Source of the DNA: Candidatus Melainabacteria bacterium
Lineage (GTDB): Bacteria > Cyanobacteriota > Vampirovibrionia > Obscuribacterales > Obscuribacteraceae
Reading direction: 5' to 3'
Assembly (NCBI GenBank): GCA_003963305.1
Contig: RXJR01000009.1
Span: 248,150-312,149 of the forward strand
Length of the DNA stretch: 64,000 nt
Made by a program: the position numbers and the translations under genes. Below, piece by piece: positions 33,192 through 42,459 of the stretch (its first letter is position 1; each line of letters starts with the position of its first letter). Under the pieces are notes generated by a model. It saw nothing but the letters and a program-made list of their open reading frames with translations, was not told where the DNA came from and made no database searches.

Positions 33192-33219
33192 GAATTTTTT
33201 CCGATATCGGAAGAAATTC
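33192..33219. repeat. 28-base near-perfect palindrome
   Basis: GAATTT, then TTTCCGATATCGGAA, then GAAATTC form a dyad with no spacer and only one wobble pair per half. It lies in the 149-base gap between the convergent bshA and GGDEF genes. It could be a bidirectional transcription end or a protein-binding site. Confidence 0.6.
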
Positions 33220-33271
33220 AAAGGTTAAAGACCCTTCCGGGTAAAAGCTGAATCCCGAAAACGCCAGTGTT

Positions 33272-33964
33272 TCAACCGTTGTGAACTCGATCGCCGCCTT
33301 CACTCTGAGCAATGCGGAGAAATTCCAGAGCCCGGTTCAGCAGGTCCTGTTCGTCACGGGCGTGCGTGGGGAATGAAACGACTCCTACGCTTGCCGTAAC
33401 TCTCAACTGGCGCAAGTCTTCATTGATTTGCGTGCCTTTCATTTTTTCTCTGATTCGCTCTCCAACGACAATGGCGCGGGAAGAGTAGGTTTCAGGGAAG
33501 ATAATGGCAAGCTTGTCTGGGCTGCATCGCGCTGCCACATCTACGTCTCTGATGGCAGCCCGGCAAATATTTGCTGCCGAGCGAATCGTGTCATCGATGG
33601 CAAGCTGACCATACGTTCTGCCTACTTCGTCTAGATTGTCGACCGCGACAACAAGAAGCGAGAGCGGACGTTTATAGCGTTTCGCCCGGCGCAGTTCATA
33701 CTGCAGTTTTTTGCCGAAGGCTCGGGGATTGCACAGGTCTGTTAATTTATCTCGAAGTCCGACGCGTTCGAACTCTTCGATTTTTTCCTCGGTAAGCGCG
33801 TGTCTGCTTTTATCTAGGATGTGCTGCTGCTTGGTTTCTTTAAACTTCTGTCGATTACTGCGCATATCGAGAACCATTTTTGTAAACATGGATTCTCTAC
33901 CGAACAAGGCCCAGCCCTGATCTATGACTTTGGGGTCGTATTTTGATTCGAACGGATCAGACAT
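33272..33964 (-). CDS. Degenerate GGDEF-domain protein
   Basis: The C-terminal 160 residues have the fold markers of a diguanylate cyclase: LTDLCNPRAFGKKL, LSLLVVAVDNLDEV, VTASVGVVSFP and DLLNRALEFLRIAQSEGGDRV. However, the GGDEF signature is replaced by CSPDK at 147-151 (ARCSPDKLAIIFPE). The active-site residues needed to make cyclic di-GMP are absent, so the protein is probably not a cyclase; it could be a binding or regulatory relic. The first 70 residues are helical with no recognised domain. AGAGGAC precedes the ATG. Confidence 0.8.
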   Translation of the reverse strand: MSDPFESKYDPKVIDQGWALFGRESMFTKMVLDMRSNRQKFKETKQQHILDKSRHALTEEKIEEFERVGLRDKLTDLCNPRAFGKKLQYELRRAKRYKRPLSLLVVAVDNLDEVGRTYGQLAIDDTIRSAANICRAAIRDVDVAARCSPDKLAIIFPETYSSRAIVVGERIREKMKGTQINEDLRQLRVTASVGVVSFPTHARDEQDLLNRALEFLRIAQSEGGDRVHNG

Positions 33965-34155
33965 GTTCGTCCTCTGATTTCAGCCGGTGCTGCAACATTA
34001 AATTGTTCCGGGCGGATAAGTTTGATATTCCCAAGACCGACCAGTTTTGTCAATTCTCCTCTACTGGGGGTCAAATTTATACGCTTAGCAACCGCCGGCA
34101 GCTAATATTAGACGTGCGGATTGCTCCGTTGTAGATAAGGAGAAACGTTTAGGGC

Positions 34156-34848
34156 ATGAGAACGCTGAACTGGTCTGCCTGTGTTAATGTTCGCGACCTT
34201 GGTGGTCTTTCGACACGCCACGGCGATACGACTGTGTTTGGGCGGGTGGTCAGAGCCGATAGTCTTGACCGACTCGACGACGACGGCGTCGCCAGTATGC
34301 GCCGATATGGCATATCGACGATTATTGATATGAGGGATGCCCGTGAACGAGACGCTACAACTTCGTATGAGAGTATCGAGCGCCTTCATCTGCCTCTGGA
34401 AGATCAATCAGACGAGGAATTTTGGCAAAAATGGCGACACTATAACAGTACTCCTATTTACTACAGCGCCTTTTTGAAGCATTGTCCCGAGAGAGTGAGA
34501 AGCGTTTTTGAATCCATTGCCCTCGCGCCTCCCGGTGGCATAGTTTTTCACTGTGGTGCGGGAAGAGATCGCACAGGACTTATTGCCATTCTCTTGTTGA
34601 ACCTTGTTGGGGTAAGCCCGGAGCAGATCGTGGGGGACTATTGTCTGTCTGCACCTAACCTGAAGCCACTCGGTCAAGTCAAAGATCAGGAGGCAATCGA
34701 AGCAGCCTATAAGGCGAACAAAACTAATGCAGCGACGGAGATATTGGCACTTCTGAGCGATTTCGACGCCGAAACCTATCTGCTCGACAGTGGAGTGAGT
34801 CGCGAGATGATTGAACTGATTCGTTCTCGGCTCACTGCTTCGAAATGA
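34156..34848 (+). CDS. Tyrosine/dual-specificity protein phosphatase
   Basis: This 230-residue protein has the bacterial tyrosine phosphatase (Y_phosphatase3-type) layout. NVRDLGGLSTRHG opens the domain, VVRADSLDRL follows, and the P-loop is FHCGAGRDRTG with Cys133 and Arg139. Close relatives remove phosphate from tyrosine or from phosphoinositides. GGAGA lies about 14 bases before the ATG, so translation may be weak. It stands alone and divergent from the degenerate GGDEF gene. The window's kinase array lies 16 kb away, with no evidence linking them. Confidence 0.85.
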   Translation: MRTLNWSACVNVRDLGGLSTRHGDTTVFGRVVRADSLDRLDDDGVASMRRYGISTIIDMRDARERDATTSYESIERLHLPLEDQSDEEFWQKWRHYNSTPIYYSAFLKHCPERVRSVFESIALAPPGGIVFHCGAGRDRTGLIAILLLNLVGVSPEQIVGDYCLSAPNLKPLGQVKDQEAIEAAYKANKTNAATEILALLSDFDAETYLLDSGVSREMIELIRSRLTASK

Positions 34849-34891
34849 CCATCTGAATGATTCAAAACTCCTTTGCTGCGTTCTTCGCTAA

Positions 34892-35383
34892 TCAACGGTC
34901 TCTTGCCGCGTACAGGTTTGCGACTGTGTAAAGCTTCAGCTGTTGGTTTGTGGAATTGAGGTCTTGTACATAAAACACCGGAACCAGGATTCTTTGATAA
35001 TCAGGTCCCTCGAACTCATCGACGGGGCGCCAACCCTCAGGCAACGCATTTGATTTCAGCACTTTTATTTGCACGATGGGCCCGCCCGCTGCAGGTCTGA
35101 AGGCTGGATAACCCTGGGTCGCGCCCCATCCAGTTTCTTGCAGTGTTCCTTCGATCAGACCGTCTGTCCACTCGCCTCCGAGTGGTTCCACAATATGATA
35201 ATTCTGACGACCTGGTGCCAGTGTTCCGTAAACTGCAAGAGTGTGGTCTGTTCCGAACAATTCGTTTAGTTGTTGCTCTTCAGGTGAATTGTGCAATGTA
35301 GGAAAGTTTGCCTGAGCGCGTGCTTTGTTTACGAGCTCAATCAAGGCTGTTACTTCATTCAGCGTCAGTTTATTCTGCATCAT
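34892..35383 (-). CDS. Gamma-glutamylcyclotransferase-like (GGCT/AIG2) protein
   Basis: This 163-residue protein has the GGCT-fold signature: AVYGTLAPGRQNYHIV, IEGTLQETGWGATQGYPAFRPA and WRPVDEFEGPDYQRILVPV. Glu in DEFEGPDY is at the place of the catalytic Glu. Members release 5-oxoproline from gamma-glutamyl amines or related groups, and many have other roles. Its first 14 bases overlap the end of the dynamin-like gene, so the two are translationally coupled. The N-terminal 45 residues are helical. Confidence 0.78.
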   Translation of the reverse strand: MMQNKLTLNEVTALIELVNKARAQANFPTLHNSPEEQQLNELFGTDHTLAVYGTLAPGRQNYHIVEPLGGEWTDGLIEGTLQETGWGATQGYPAFRPAAGGPIVQIKVLKSNALPEGWRPVDEFEGPDYQRILVPVFYVQDLNSTNQQLKLYTVANLYAARDR

Positions 35384-37148
35384 TTTGTTTCAGGTTCTCC
35401 AGTACTCTGTCGATCGTTTTCAAATCCTCAGTCAATTGTTGCTGCAACTGCATCTGTTGCTCTTCTGATTTTGCCTTGCTTTCCATAGTCCGCTCCATCA
35501 CAGCGGCGATTTCAGCCATGAATGCATTGGTCTCACTTTTGAATTCGGTAAGAAACGCTCGTGCACTCTTTTCAATTCTTTCTTGCATGTCAGCGCGCAA
35601 TCGTCCGGCGTTACGCTGCATTTCTTCTCGAACGTTTTCGATAAATCTCTCTTTGATGATATTTTTCGCCAGGAATCCGGGCAGAAGCAGTGGCATCATC
35701 TGCATCGAAAGTGTAAATGGATTATCAACTGCAAAATAATGACTGCTTTTCTTCGTCAGAGATTCCATTTCAAAAGTCTTTTGAAATTCAAGACCAAATA
35801 ATTTCTCTGTTACTGCATTTATCTCTTCCACGATCGAGTTGGCTACTGTCGCGAATCGCGCTGTAATGTCATTCAGTTGTTTCGATACGAGTTCTTCTTC
35901 GGTAACACGCCATGTTGCGAATGCAGTGGCGATCTCACTGCGCAATCGTGATTGAAGTGCGTCTATCAATCGATCTTTCGACTCACTTTGATGTAGTGAG
36001 TATTCATCGTTGATGGCTTGCTTGATTTGTTCGATGTGCTCTTCTACGAGCGGATAGAGATCGGTTTCTATGGATTTTATCAACCTCTTCGTCTCGCCCG
36101 AGACAATGTGATCGACATCGTTTTGCTGGTTGACGATATTTTTTGTGCACTGCTGAAACACTTCCATTCCGTGTTTTAAAGTCTCGCCGGGCAACTGTGC
36201 CGTCTTTATTTCCAACTCCAGTAATTGTTTCGCTTCTAAAGCCAGTCTGCGAGTCTTCGCGTTCAAACTCCTGGTGAAAGTGCGAGATTTTTCATTGGCA
36301 AGAAATCCGAATATGGCTTCTTCCAGGTTTTGAAAATCTTTGTCTGGTGCAGATGCTGTGGATGTTGAGGCGTCGAGCTTGCAATTGAGTGCGCGTCTGG
36401 CTGAGATAGGATATATCGTCGGTTTAGTGCCTATTTGCTCGGTCAGGCTACGTTCCAGAAATTCCAGAGCTTCAAGTCGCTCGGGTTCAGTCAAAATATC
36501 GATCTTGTTTTGTACAAAGAAGAATTTGTCGATCAAATTTTTTGCATCGTTCAGGAATTTGAGTTCGTTTATGCTGGCAGGCTGGTCCGCAGAAAGAACA
36601 AATAGTGCGGCGTCGGCTTCCGGCAGAAATTGGTATGTTGTTTCGGTATTGTGTTGGTTAACTGAGCCTGTTCCAGGCGTATCAACTATGCGCACGCTGT
36701 GTTGCAAGAGTGGTGATGGATAGTGAACCTCGACCTGGTCAACTGAGAGAGTATTTTTCGGATTGCCACGCTCAGTCACATACTTTTCCAGTTCGGACAG
36801 ATTCATTCGTTCCGTTTGCCCGCTTAGAAAATGCACGTTAATTTCCGGCGTGTCGCCATATTGAATTATCGTGGTGATACTGGTCAGTGGTATGACGCCG
36901 GTAGGAAGGATGTTTGCGCCCAGCAGTGCATTGACGAGAGTAGATTTGCCGCGTTTGAATTCGCCTAAAATGACCAGGTTGAAAACATAAGACCGCAGCT
37001 TGTCATGCAATGTGGTGGCTACTTTTTGCAGTCGCGGATTGCCCTGGATCATCGGCAACGAAACCAGCTGCTCTAAATTGTCTGCAATTTCTAGTTTGCG
37101 GGCTGCGAATCCGTCCGTGATGGACGCCGCTGCGAGAGTGTCTGCCAA
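35370..37148 (-). CDS. Bacterial dynamin-like GTPase
   Basis: This is a roughly 592-residue dynamin-superfamily GTPase. The P-loop is GEFKRGKSTLVNALLG (about 58-73), with a switch-I-like LPTGVIPLTSITT, DTPG in VRIVDTPGTGS and the NKID specificity motif (FVQNKIDIL). Long helical parts follow, with a short hydrophobic loop (MQMMPLLLPGFLA) that may be a membrane paddle. Such proteins shape or repair membranes. I chose TTG 37148 with AGGAA six bases upstream; the longer ATG 37202 lies inside a terminator hairpin. It is coupled to the GGCT-like gene. Confidence 0.85.
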   Translation of the reverse strand: MADTLAAASITDGFAARKLEIADNLEQLVSLPMIQGNPRLQKVATTLHDKLRSYVFNLVILGEFKRGKSTLVNALLGANILPTGVIPLTSITTIIQYGDTPEINVHFLSGQTERMNLSELEKYVTERGNPKNTLSVDQVEVHYPSPLLQHSVRIVDTPGTGSVNQHNTETTYQFLPEADAALFVLSADQPASINELKFLNDAKNLIDKFFFVQNKIDILTEPERLEALEFLERSLTEQIGTKPTIYPISARRALNCKLDASTSTASAPDKDFQNLEEAIFGFLANEKSRTFTRSLNAKTRRLALEAKQLLELEIKTAQLPGETLKHGMEVFQQCTKNIVNQQNDVDHIVSGETKRLIKSIETDLYPLVEEHIEQIKQAINDEYSLHQSESKDRLIDALQSRLRSEIATAFATWRVTEEELVSKQLNDITARFATVANSIVEEINAVTEKLFGLEFQKTFEMESLTKKSSHYFAVDNPFTLSMQMMPLLLPGFLAKNIIKERFIENVREEMQRNAGRLRADMQERIEKSARAFLTEFKSETNAFMAEIAAVMERTMESKAKSEEQQMQLQQQLTEDLKTIDRVLENLKQNDAE

Positions 37149-37183
37149 AGTGAATTCCTGATTGAAAACGATAATCTTAAACG

Positions 37184-37213
37184 AAAAGGACGGAGTAAGC
37201 ACTCCGTCCTTTT
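37184..37213. terminator. Bidirectional intrinsic terminator
   Basis: AAAAGGACGGAGT (37184-37196) and ACTCCGTCCTTTT (37201-37213) form a perfect 13-base stem around AAGC. A-run and T-run flank both sides, so it can act on both strands. It ends the RRM gene just before the dynamin-like gene, showing the two are separate transcripts unless read-through occurs. Confidence 0.88.
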
Positions 37214-37234
37214 ATGATGATTTCGGTCTGAAAC

Positions 37235-37510
37235 CTACCAGTTGCCACGACGTGGTGCAGTTTCTCTAGGCTTAGATTCGTTGACAACGATCTGGCGTCC
37301 ATCAAGTGACTGACCGTTGAAATCTTTGACGGCTGCGTCTGCCATCTCTTTGGTTTCCATTTCAACGAAGCCAAATCCACGCTTTCTGCCAGTCTCACGA
37401 TCCGTTGGAATCGCTACTGAAACCACAGTGCCGCTTCTGGAAAATGCTTCTTCCAATTGAGCTTCAGTGGTTTTGAATGAAAGGTTGCCTACAAATAGTT
37501 TATTAGTCAT
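37235..37510 (-). CDS. RRM-type RNA-binding protein
   Basis: This 91-residue protein is one RNA recognition motif with a short basic tail. RNP2 is KLFVGNLSF and RNP1 is KRGFGFVEM; the rest (TTEAQLEEAFSRSG, VVKDFNGQSLDGRQIVV-like) fits closely. The family is abundant in Cyanobacteria, where members are often cold-induced. I start at the ATG 37510 giving MTNKLFVG; a longer ATG is at 37531. A strong terminator follows. It binds single-stranded RNA in the cytoplasm. Confidence 0.93.
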   Translation of the reverse strand: MTNKLFVGNLSFKTTEAQLEEAFSRSGTVVSVAIPTDRETGRKRGFGFVEMETKEMADAAVKDFNGQSLDGRQIVVNESKPRETAPRRGNW

Positions 37511-37649
37511 ATTCTCAAATATCCCGTACATGTGACAGCGCCAGAGAACTTATGTTGACGCTGAGGGCTTGAACCCCGCGTAAGTATGGCAGATTTAATC
37601 GCCGCGGATGCCTGCCAGGCCTTAAATTAGAATAAATCCTCTTTTGCCG

Positions 37650-40469
37650 TTATTTCTTCTGGTCGGTCGGTTTGAAGCTGCCGGAGGCTGAAACGGTCAA
37701 CTGGTCAGGCTGGAAGTATTTTCGAATGGCCGCGTTGACCTCCTCGAGGGTCGTGGCATTGATCGATCTGGCATAGGTGTCCATGTACTGGGCCCCTACC
37801 CCGAGCATCTCGTACTCGCATAGTCGAGCTGCAATTTGTTTGGCAGAACGCATGCCCACGTAAAAAACGCCGGCTAAGTGTGACTTTTCGCTGGCCAGTT
37901 CCTGCGGCGTGATACCACCTTTGACGTATTCACTGAGCAGTCTGGAGACCAGGCTCACCGTTTTGCCGTAATTTTCCGGATTGACGGAGAATGAAATGGC
38001 CCAGGGGGCAAATTTTTCTGCCGGTCCAGCGAGATAAGAGTTGATTGCATAAGTCAATCCGTATTGGTCTCGCACAGGTGCCAGTCTGCAGGCAAAACTG
38101 TCGTATCCGAAAGCCGCGTTACCGACTGAAGTGGCTGGATAGTCTTTTGATTGGACGCTAATAGGAACTGGACGACCCATAACCACATCCACATTTGCTT
38201 TGTCGGGAAGCGGAACGCTCAGGTGTTTCGGTTTGGTCGATAGCAAGTCAGACTGAGAAAGCTTTATTGGTTGTCGCGGTCCACCTGACCAGTCCTGGAA
38301 TTGTTTAGTGATTGTCGAAATCGCGTCATCTGGATTTATGTCGCCAACGACTGTCAGAACCGTGTTGGACGGTATGTAATGTGCTTGATGGTAGGCGCGC
38401 AGGTCGTCCACATTCATTTTGTCCAGTTCGTTGATTTGTTCTTCGAATGTTTTGTCGTAGTAGACGCTGCTAGGTTTGTAAAGGCTGCGCGTAAAAGCAT
38501 TCCAGCTCTGATCGCTTGTGCTGGAGATGCGGTCATTGAGGATGCTGTGCTTCTGCTTCTTGGTTTTGCCCAATTCGACGCTCAGAAATTTCGGCTTGCG
38601 AATGCAGTCTGCGGCAAGTGAAATAATCGATGGATAGTCTTCCGTAATTACTTCTGTGTCAAATGAAACCCAGAAGTCATCCTCGCCGAAGGCTAAATTG
38701 GTGCCCATTTCTTCCAGTCGTTTTGCCACTTCTTCCTTCGAGAATGATTCAGATCCTTTGGTAAGCATGTCTGCAACAAACTCGGGCACCTGACTTTTTT
38801 CGAGATCTCTGAATATCGTACCGGCTTGAATTTTTCCTGACACTGCGACAGTGCCAGTGCCTGGAGTCGGCAAGACGACAACGGTCAAGCCGTTCGGCAG
38901 GACTTGTTTTTTGACTCGCGCAGCGAAAGTGGAAGGAATTGCAGCAGAGACGTCGGCAGGGCGAATCTTCTGCGCAGTTTTTAGCGGCACCGCAGATGGT
39001 GTCAAATGAGAGTCGGTGGTTGTCTCTGACTGCGAATCGGCCGCGGTGTCAGGTTGGGAGGTGGAAACGGCTTCAGGAGCTGCTGGAGTTTTGGGTATGT
39101 AGTAACCGACAGTACGATTGTCTTCCTTGAAATATTTGTTGGCTACGCGCAGAATGTCGGCTTGACTGACCTGCTCAATGTTCCGCGAAAAGTTCAGCCA
39201 CCAATTTAGATTCGAACTGGCAATCACTTCGGTCAGTTGGTCAGCCAGTCCAATCGGATCCGACGCCTCGAGTTTGAGGCGCTTTACGATTGCTTGTTTT
39301 GCTAGATTCAGTTCGTCGATTGGAACGGCTTCGGTCTTCAGTCGTTCAATCTCTTTTATGGTTTCTTTCTCGACCTTTTCGAGTGCCACATTCGGTGCCG
39401 CCGCAGCGGTTACCGAAAACAGCCCGGGGTCATGCATTTGGTAGTTCGAGGTGTTGAAGTCCGAAGCAATCGACGCATCGATCAGCCTTTTGTATAATCG
39501 GCTGGACCGTTTGCTTTCATCGCCCAGCAAGTTTTCTATTATTGTCAGGGCGTATTGATCTTTGTTCAGAGCATTCGGCGAATGGTAGGCAACCATAAGT
39601 TTTGGTGATTCGCTGCCGCGTTTAACTGTGTAGCGGCGCTCGCCTTCTTGCGGTGGCTCGGTCGTATAAACTTTTGGAAACGGCTTTGGTGCCCGCGGTA
39701 TTGAAGCGAAGTATTTTTCGATGAGGGCGAGAGTCGGTTCGGTTTTGAAGTCGCCTACAAGAATCAGTGTTGCGTTATTGGGATAGTAAAAGTCTTTGTA
39801 GAACTGCTTCAGCCGTTCAGTTGGAACGCCCTCCACATCTGATCTCCAGCCAATAACAGGGTGATGATATGGATGTTCCTTAAATGCGGATGCGAACGTA
39901 TTGTTCTCTAAAATCTCGCGCGAATCGTCCTCGCCTCGTTCCAGTTCGTTGCGTACAACCGTCATTTCTGAAGCGCGATCGGCCGGGCGAAGCAAAAGAT
40001 GCTGCATTCTGTCCGATTCGATCTCCAGGGTTACAGGAAGGCTTTTGGCAGGAACGATTTCGAAATAATTGGTTCGGTCTTGAGAGGTTGTGGCGTTGTT
40101 GTAACCGCCCAGAGGCTTGAGTGTGTCATCGAAGCCCGTCTTCTTGAGCGGATCGTGTTTCTGCGTTCCTTTGAACATCATGTGTTCGAGGAAATGAGTG
40201 GAGCCTGTATATCCAACTGCTTCGTTTCGTGACCCGATGTGATATACCACCATCGTCGTCACGATTGGCGTGGCATGTCGTTCGCACAATATGACATCTA
40301 AACCATTCGATTTCAGACGATATTGGCGAATGTTCTGCGGATTCGGTGTGCCTGCCGGCAGTTTTATCGCCTCGAAGGCGTTGCCGGTTCGCCCAAACGA
40401 CTGAGATGGAGCGATTGAACAAAAGAAAACTACCGCCGCAAACCAGGCGATAGTTTTCATTGCATTCAT
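37650..40469 (-). CDS. Exported M16 zinc protease (pitrilysin family), two-domain
   Basis: This roughly 939-residue protease has a signal peptide (MKTIAWFAAVVFFCSIAP). The zinc site is HFLEH in GSTHFLEHMMFKGT near residues 85-90, with the distal Glu in VVRNELERGED. A second, inactive M16 half begins near residue 540 (VKKQVLPNGLTVVVLPTPG), after a Ser/Thr/Gln-rich linker. The two halves form the usual clam shell that traps peptides. It is paralogous to the protein at 59390-62143, which lacks a signal peptide. The start is ATG 40469; a TTG at 40511 is unlikely. Confidence 0.9.
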   Translation of the reverse strand: MNAMKTIAWFAAVVFFCSIAPSQSFGRTGNAFEAIKLPAGTPNPQNIRQYRLKSNGLDVILCERHATPIVTTMVVYHIGSRNEAVGYTGSTHFLEHMMFKGTQKHDPLKKTGFDDTLKPLGGYNNATTSQDRTNYFEIVPAKSLPVTLEIESDRMQHLLLRPADRASEMTVVRNELERGEDDSREILENNTFASAFKEHPYHHPVIGWRSDVEGVPTERLKQFYKDFYYPNNATLILVGDFKTEPTLALIEKYFASIPRAPKPFPKVYTTEPPQEGERRYTVKRGSESPKLMVAYHSPNALNKDQYALTIIENLLGDESKRSSRLYKRLIDASIASDFNTSNYQMHDPGLFSVTAAAAPNVALEKVEKETIKEIERLKTEAVPIDELNLAKQAIVKRLKLEASDPIGLADQLTEVIASSNLNWWLNFSRNIEQVSQADILRVANKYFKEDNRTVGYYIPKTPAAPEAVSTSQPDTAADSQSETTTDSHLTPSAVPLKTAQKIRPADVSAAIPSTFAARVKKQVLPNGLTVVVLPTPGTGTVAVSGKIQAGTIFRDLEKSQVPEFVADMLTKGSESFSKEEVAKRLEEMGTNLAFGEDDFWVSFDTEVITEDYPSIISLAADCIRKPKFLSVELGKTKKQKHSILNDRISSTSDQSWNAFTRSLYKPSSVYYDKTFEEQINELDKMNVDDLRAYHQAHYIPSNTVLTVVGDINPDDAISTITKQFQDWSGGPRQPIKLSQSDLLSTKPKHLSVPLPDKANVDVVMGRPVPISVQSKDYPATSVGNAAFGYDSFACRLAPVRDQYGLTYAINSYLAGPAEKFAPWAISFSVNPENYGKTVSLVSRLLSEYVKGGITPQELASEKSHLAGVFYVGMRSAKQIAARLCEYEMLGVGAQYMDTYARSINATTLEEVNAAIRKYFQPDQLTVSASGSFKPTDQKK

Positions 40470-40541
40470 ATTGCCAACGTTTTTGTGCGTTCGATTATTC
40501 AGAATCACCAATTGCTAACTCCGAATAATGCTCACGCCTGA

Positions 40542-40913
40542 CTACTTAGCATCTGTGGCTGAGTCAGTGGTCGTTGTGGTTGTGGTGGTCTTTGCAGCTT
40601 TCTTGTGCGGGATCAGCTTCTTGAGTTCGTTTCCTGTGCCAGTAACGACCTTCTTGGTTTCGCTGCCGACCTTCTTGATGCCTTTGCCGGTGTCCTTGAC
40701 GACAGTTTCAGTGCCGTGCTCAACAGCTGTGACGCCTTTTTTAGCGTCGTTGCCTACTGCTTCTGCGCCTTTTACAACTACGTTCTTTTTCTTAGTTGTG
40801 GTCTTGGTGGTGGTGGTGTCAGTGGTTGTGCTTGTTGTATCGTCAGCCATCGCTGCGGTCATTGACAAACCGGCGATTACTGAAAGAGTTAAAATTCCCA
40901 GCGTCCTTTTCAT
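40542..40913 (-). CDS. Small exported Thr/Lys-rich protein
   Basis: This 123-residue protein has a signal peptide (LGILTLSVIAGLSMTAAMA). The mature part is low complexity: a Thr-rich stretch, then Lys/Gly/Val-rich segments of repeating type (VVVKGAEAVGNDAKKG, TVVKDTGKGIKKVG) and a Thr run at the end. It has no fold I recognise; it could be a disordered envelope or matrix component. AAGGAG precedes the ATG. It is divergent from the M20 peptidase gene and upstream of the M16 gene. Confidence 0.7.
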   Translation of the reverse strand: MKRTLGILTLSVIAGLSMTAAMADDTTSTTTDTTTTKTTTKKKNVVVKGAEAVGNDAKKGVTAVEHGTETVVKDTGKGIKKVGSETKKVVTGTGNELKKLIPHKKAAKTTTTTTTTDSATDAK

Positions 40914-41034
40914 GATTGCTCCTTCGTAAATTCGTGCTCGGACATTTTGGCAAATTTGGTCGGTTTCTTCTACAAAATGCCGTCGGAATTACATTGTATT
41001 CTTTACGGAATTCGATTGCTTTGAGGTTGTTGAC

Positions 41035-42444
41035 ATGCGAAAAATTTCACAGCGAGTTATCATGCTCTTTACAGCGCTGTGTTTGCCGATTTGTGGAGGA
41101 AGTGCCAGTGCTGCCTCAGATGCAGACATTAAGGCTCAAACCGAAGCAGTTCAGTTGCTGGCCGATTATCTCAAAATCGATACAACCAACCCGCCTGGGA
41201 ATGAAAAACTAGGCGCTGAATATCTAGCCGGAGTTTTGCGAAAAAACGGCATTGAGGCTCAGATTTTCGATACGGATCCTAACCGTTCTTGCGTCTATGC
41301 ACGACTGAAAGGGACCGGCAAAAAGAAGGCGATAGTCCTCTTAAATCACATCGACGTAGTTCCTGCGCGAGCCGAAGATTGGAAATATCCGCCGTTTGGT
41401 GGGGAGATACATGATGGCGAACTCTGGGGTCGCGGCGCACTCGACATGAAAGGTATGGGCATTATCGAGCTGGAAGCGATGCTCAGGCTGAAGCGGTCAG
41501 GCGTAACACTTGATCGGGACATCATTTTTCTGGGCACGCCAGACGAGGAAGTGGGCGGCGATCATGGTGCCAAATGGTTCAAGGATCATAAGCCGGAACT
41601 GTTGAAAGACGCAGAATTCTTGATTAACGAAGGATTTCACATCGACACCGACAAAGACGGAAAAGTTCTTTACTGGGGTGTTAACGTAGCCGAGAAATCT
41701 CTTCTGTGGCTCAAAGTTACAGCCAGAGGAGATGCAGGGCACGCATCTATGCCTATTGCTGATTCAGCGCCGAATCGATTGGTGCGTGGATTGAAGAGAT
41801 TGATCGACAGTCCTCCTGCTCCAGTGGTATTGCCTCTGGTGCAACAGTACTTTAATCAGATCAGTGTAAATGAAACTGGTAAAACCAAAGAAGCTTATGC
41901 CGACGTTAAGAAGGCGCTTGATAATCCTCAGTTGCGTGACATTTTGCTCAAAGACAAAATGAAAAGCGCGATGCTCCTCAATACAGTCTCTTTGACTGTT
42001 TTGAAGGCTGGCTACAAGACGAATGTGATTCCGGCGGAAGCATATGCTGAGCTTGATTGTCGTCTTCTGCCCGGTACAGATCATGCAAAATTTGCAGAAG
42101 AGGTGAAGTCCAAATTAGCCGACCCGTTGCTGGAGGTGACCGTTCTGGAATCCGAAATCGGAGCGCCGTCCAGTGCTGATACCGATTTGTTCGCAGCAAT
42201 CAAGGCTGTTGCGCAAGAAGAGAAGCCCGGTGTTCCAGTGGTACCGGTCGTGGTGCAATGGTTCACAGACTCGCACTGGTTTCGTGAACTTGGATTGACC
42301 GCGTATGGGTGGGAGCCTGTAGAGCAAGATCCTGAGCACATTGCTTCCGTTCACGGGAAAAATGAGCGAGTTTCTCTAAAGGGTCTGGAAGATGGTGCCA
42401 ATCGTTTGGAGAAAGTTTTACTGAAACTCTCCAAATCGCAGTAA
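41035..42444 (+). CDS. Exported M20-family metallopeptidase
   Basis: This 469-residue protein has a signal peptide (VIMLFTALCLPICGGSASA). The M20 zinc-site motifs are present: LLNHIDVVPA, then WGRGALDMKG (Asp ligand) and GTPDEEVGG (Glu). The dimerisation domain is at about 205-320, and EHIASVHGKNERVSL closes the catalytic domain. Family members cleave dipeptides or amino-acid amides; the substrate cannot be told here. GAGG precedes the ATG by eight bases. The gene is monocistronic and convergent with the GNAT gene. Confidence 0.9.
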   Translation: MRKISQRVIMLFTALCLPICGGSASAASDADIKAQTEAVQLLADYLKIDTTNPPGNEKLGAEYLAGVLRKNGIEAQIFDTDPNRSCVYARLKGTGKKKAIVLLNHIDVVPARAEDWKYPPFGGEIHDGELWGRGALDMKGMGIIELEAMLRLKRSGVTLDRDIIFLGTPDEEVGGDHGAKWFKDHKPELLKDAEFLINEGFHIDTDKDGKVLYWGVNVAEKSLLWLKVTARGDAGHASMPIADSAPNRLVRGLKRLIDSPPAPVVLPLVQQYFNQISVNETGKTKEAYADVKKALDNPQLRDILLKDKMKSAMLLNTVSLTVLKAGYKTNVIPAEAYAELDCRLLPGTDHAKFAEEVKSKLADPLLEVTVLESEIGAPSSADTDLFAAIKAVAQEEKPGVPVVPVVVQWFTDSHWFRELGLTAYGWEPVEQDPEHIASVHGKNERVSLKGLEDGANRLEKVLLKLSKSQ

Positions 42445-42459
42445 TCTTAACCCTTAACG

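Noticed and set aside
40528-40929. Hydrophobic 133-residue plus-strand frame opposite the Thr/Lys-rich gene
   Set aside because: Its Val/Leu-rich look is the antisense reading of Thr and Lys codons. The minus-strand frame has a signal peptide and ribosome site.
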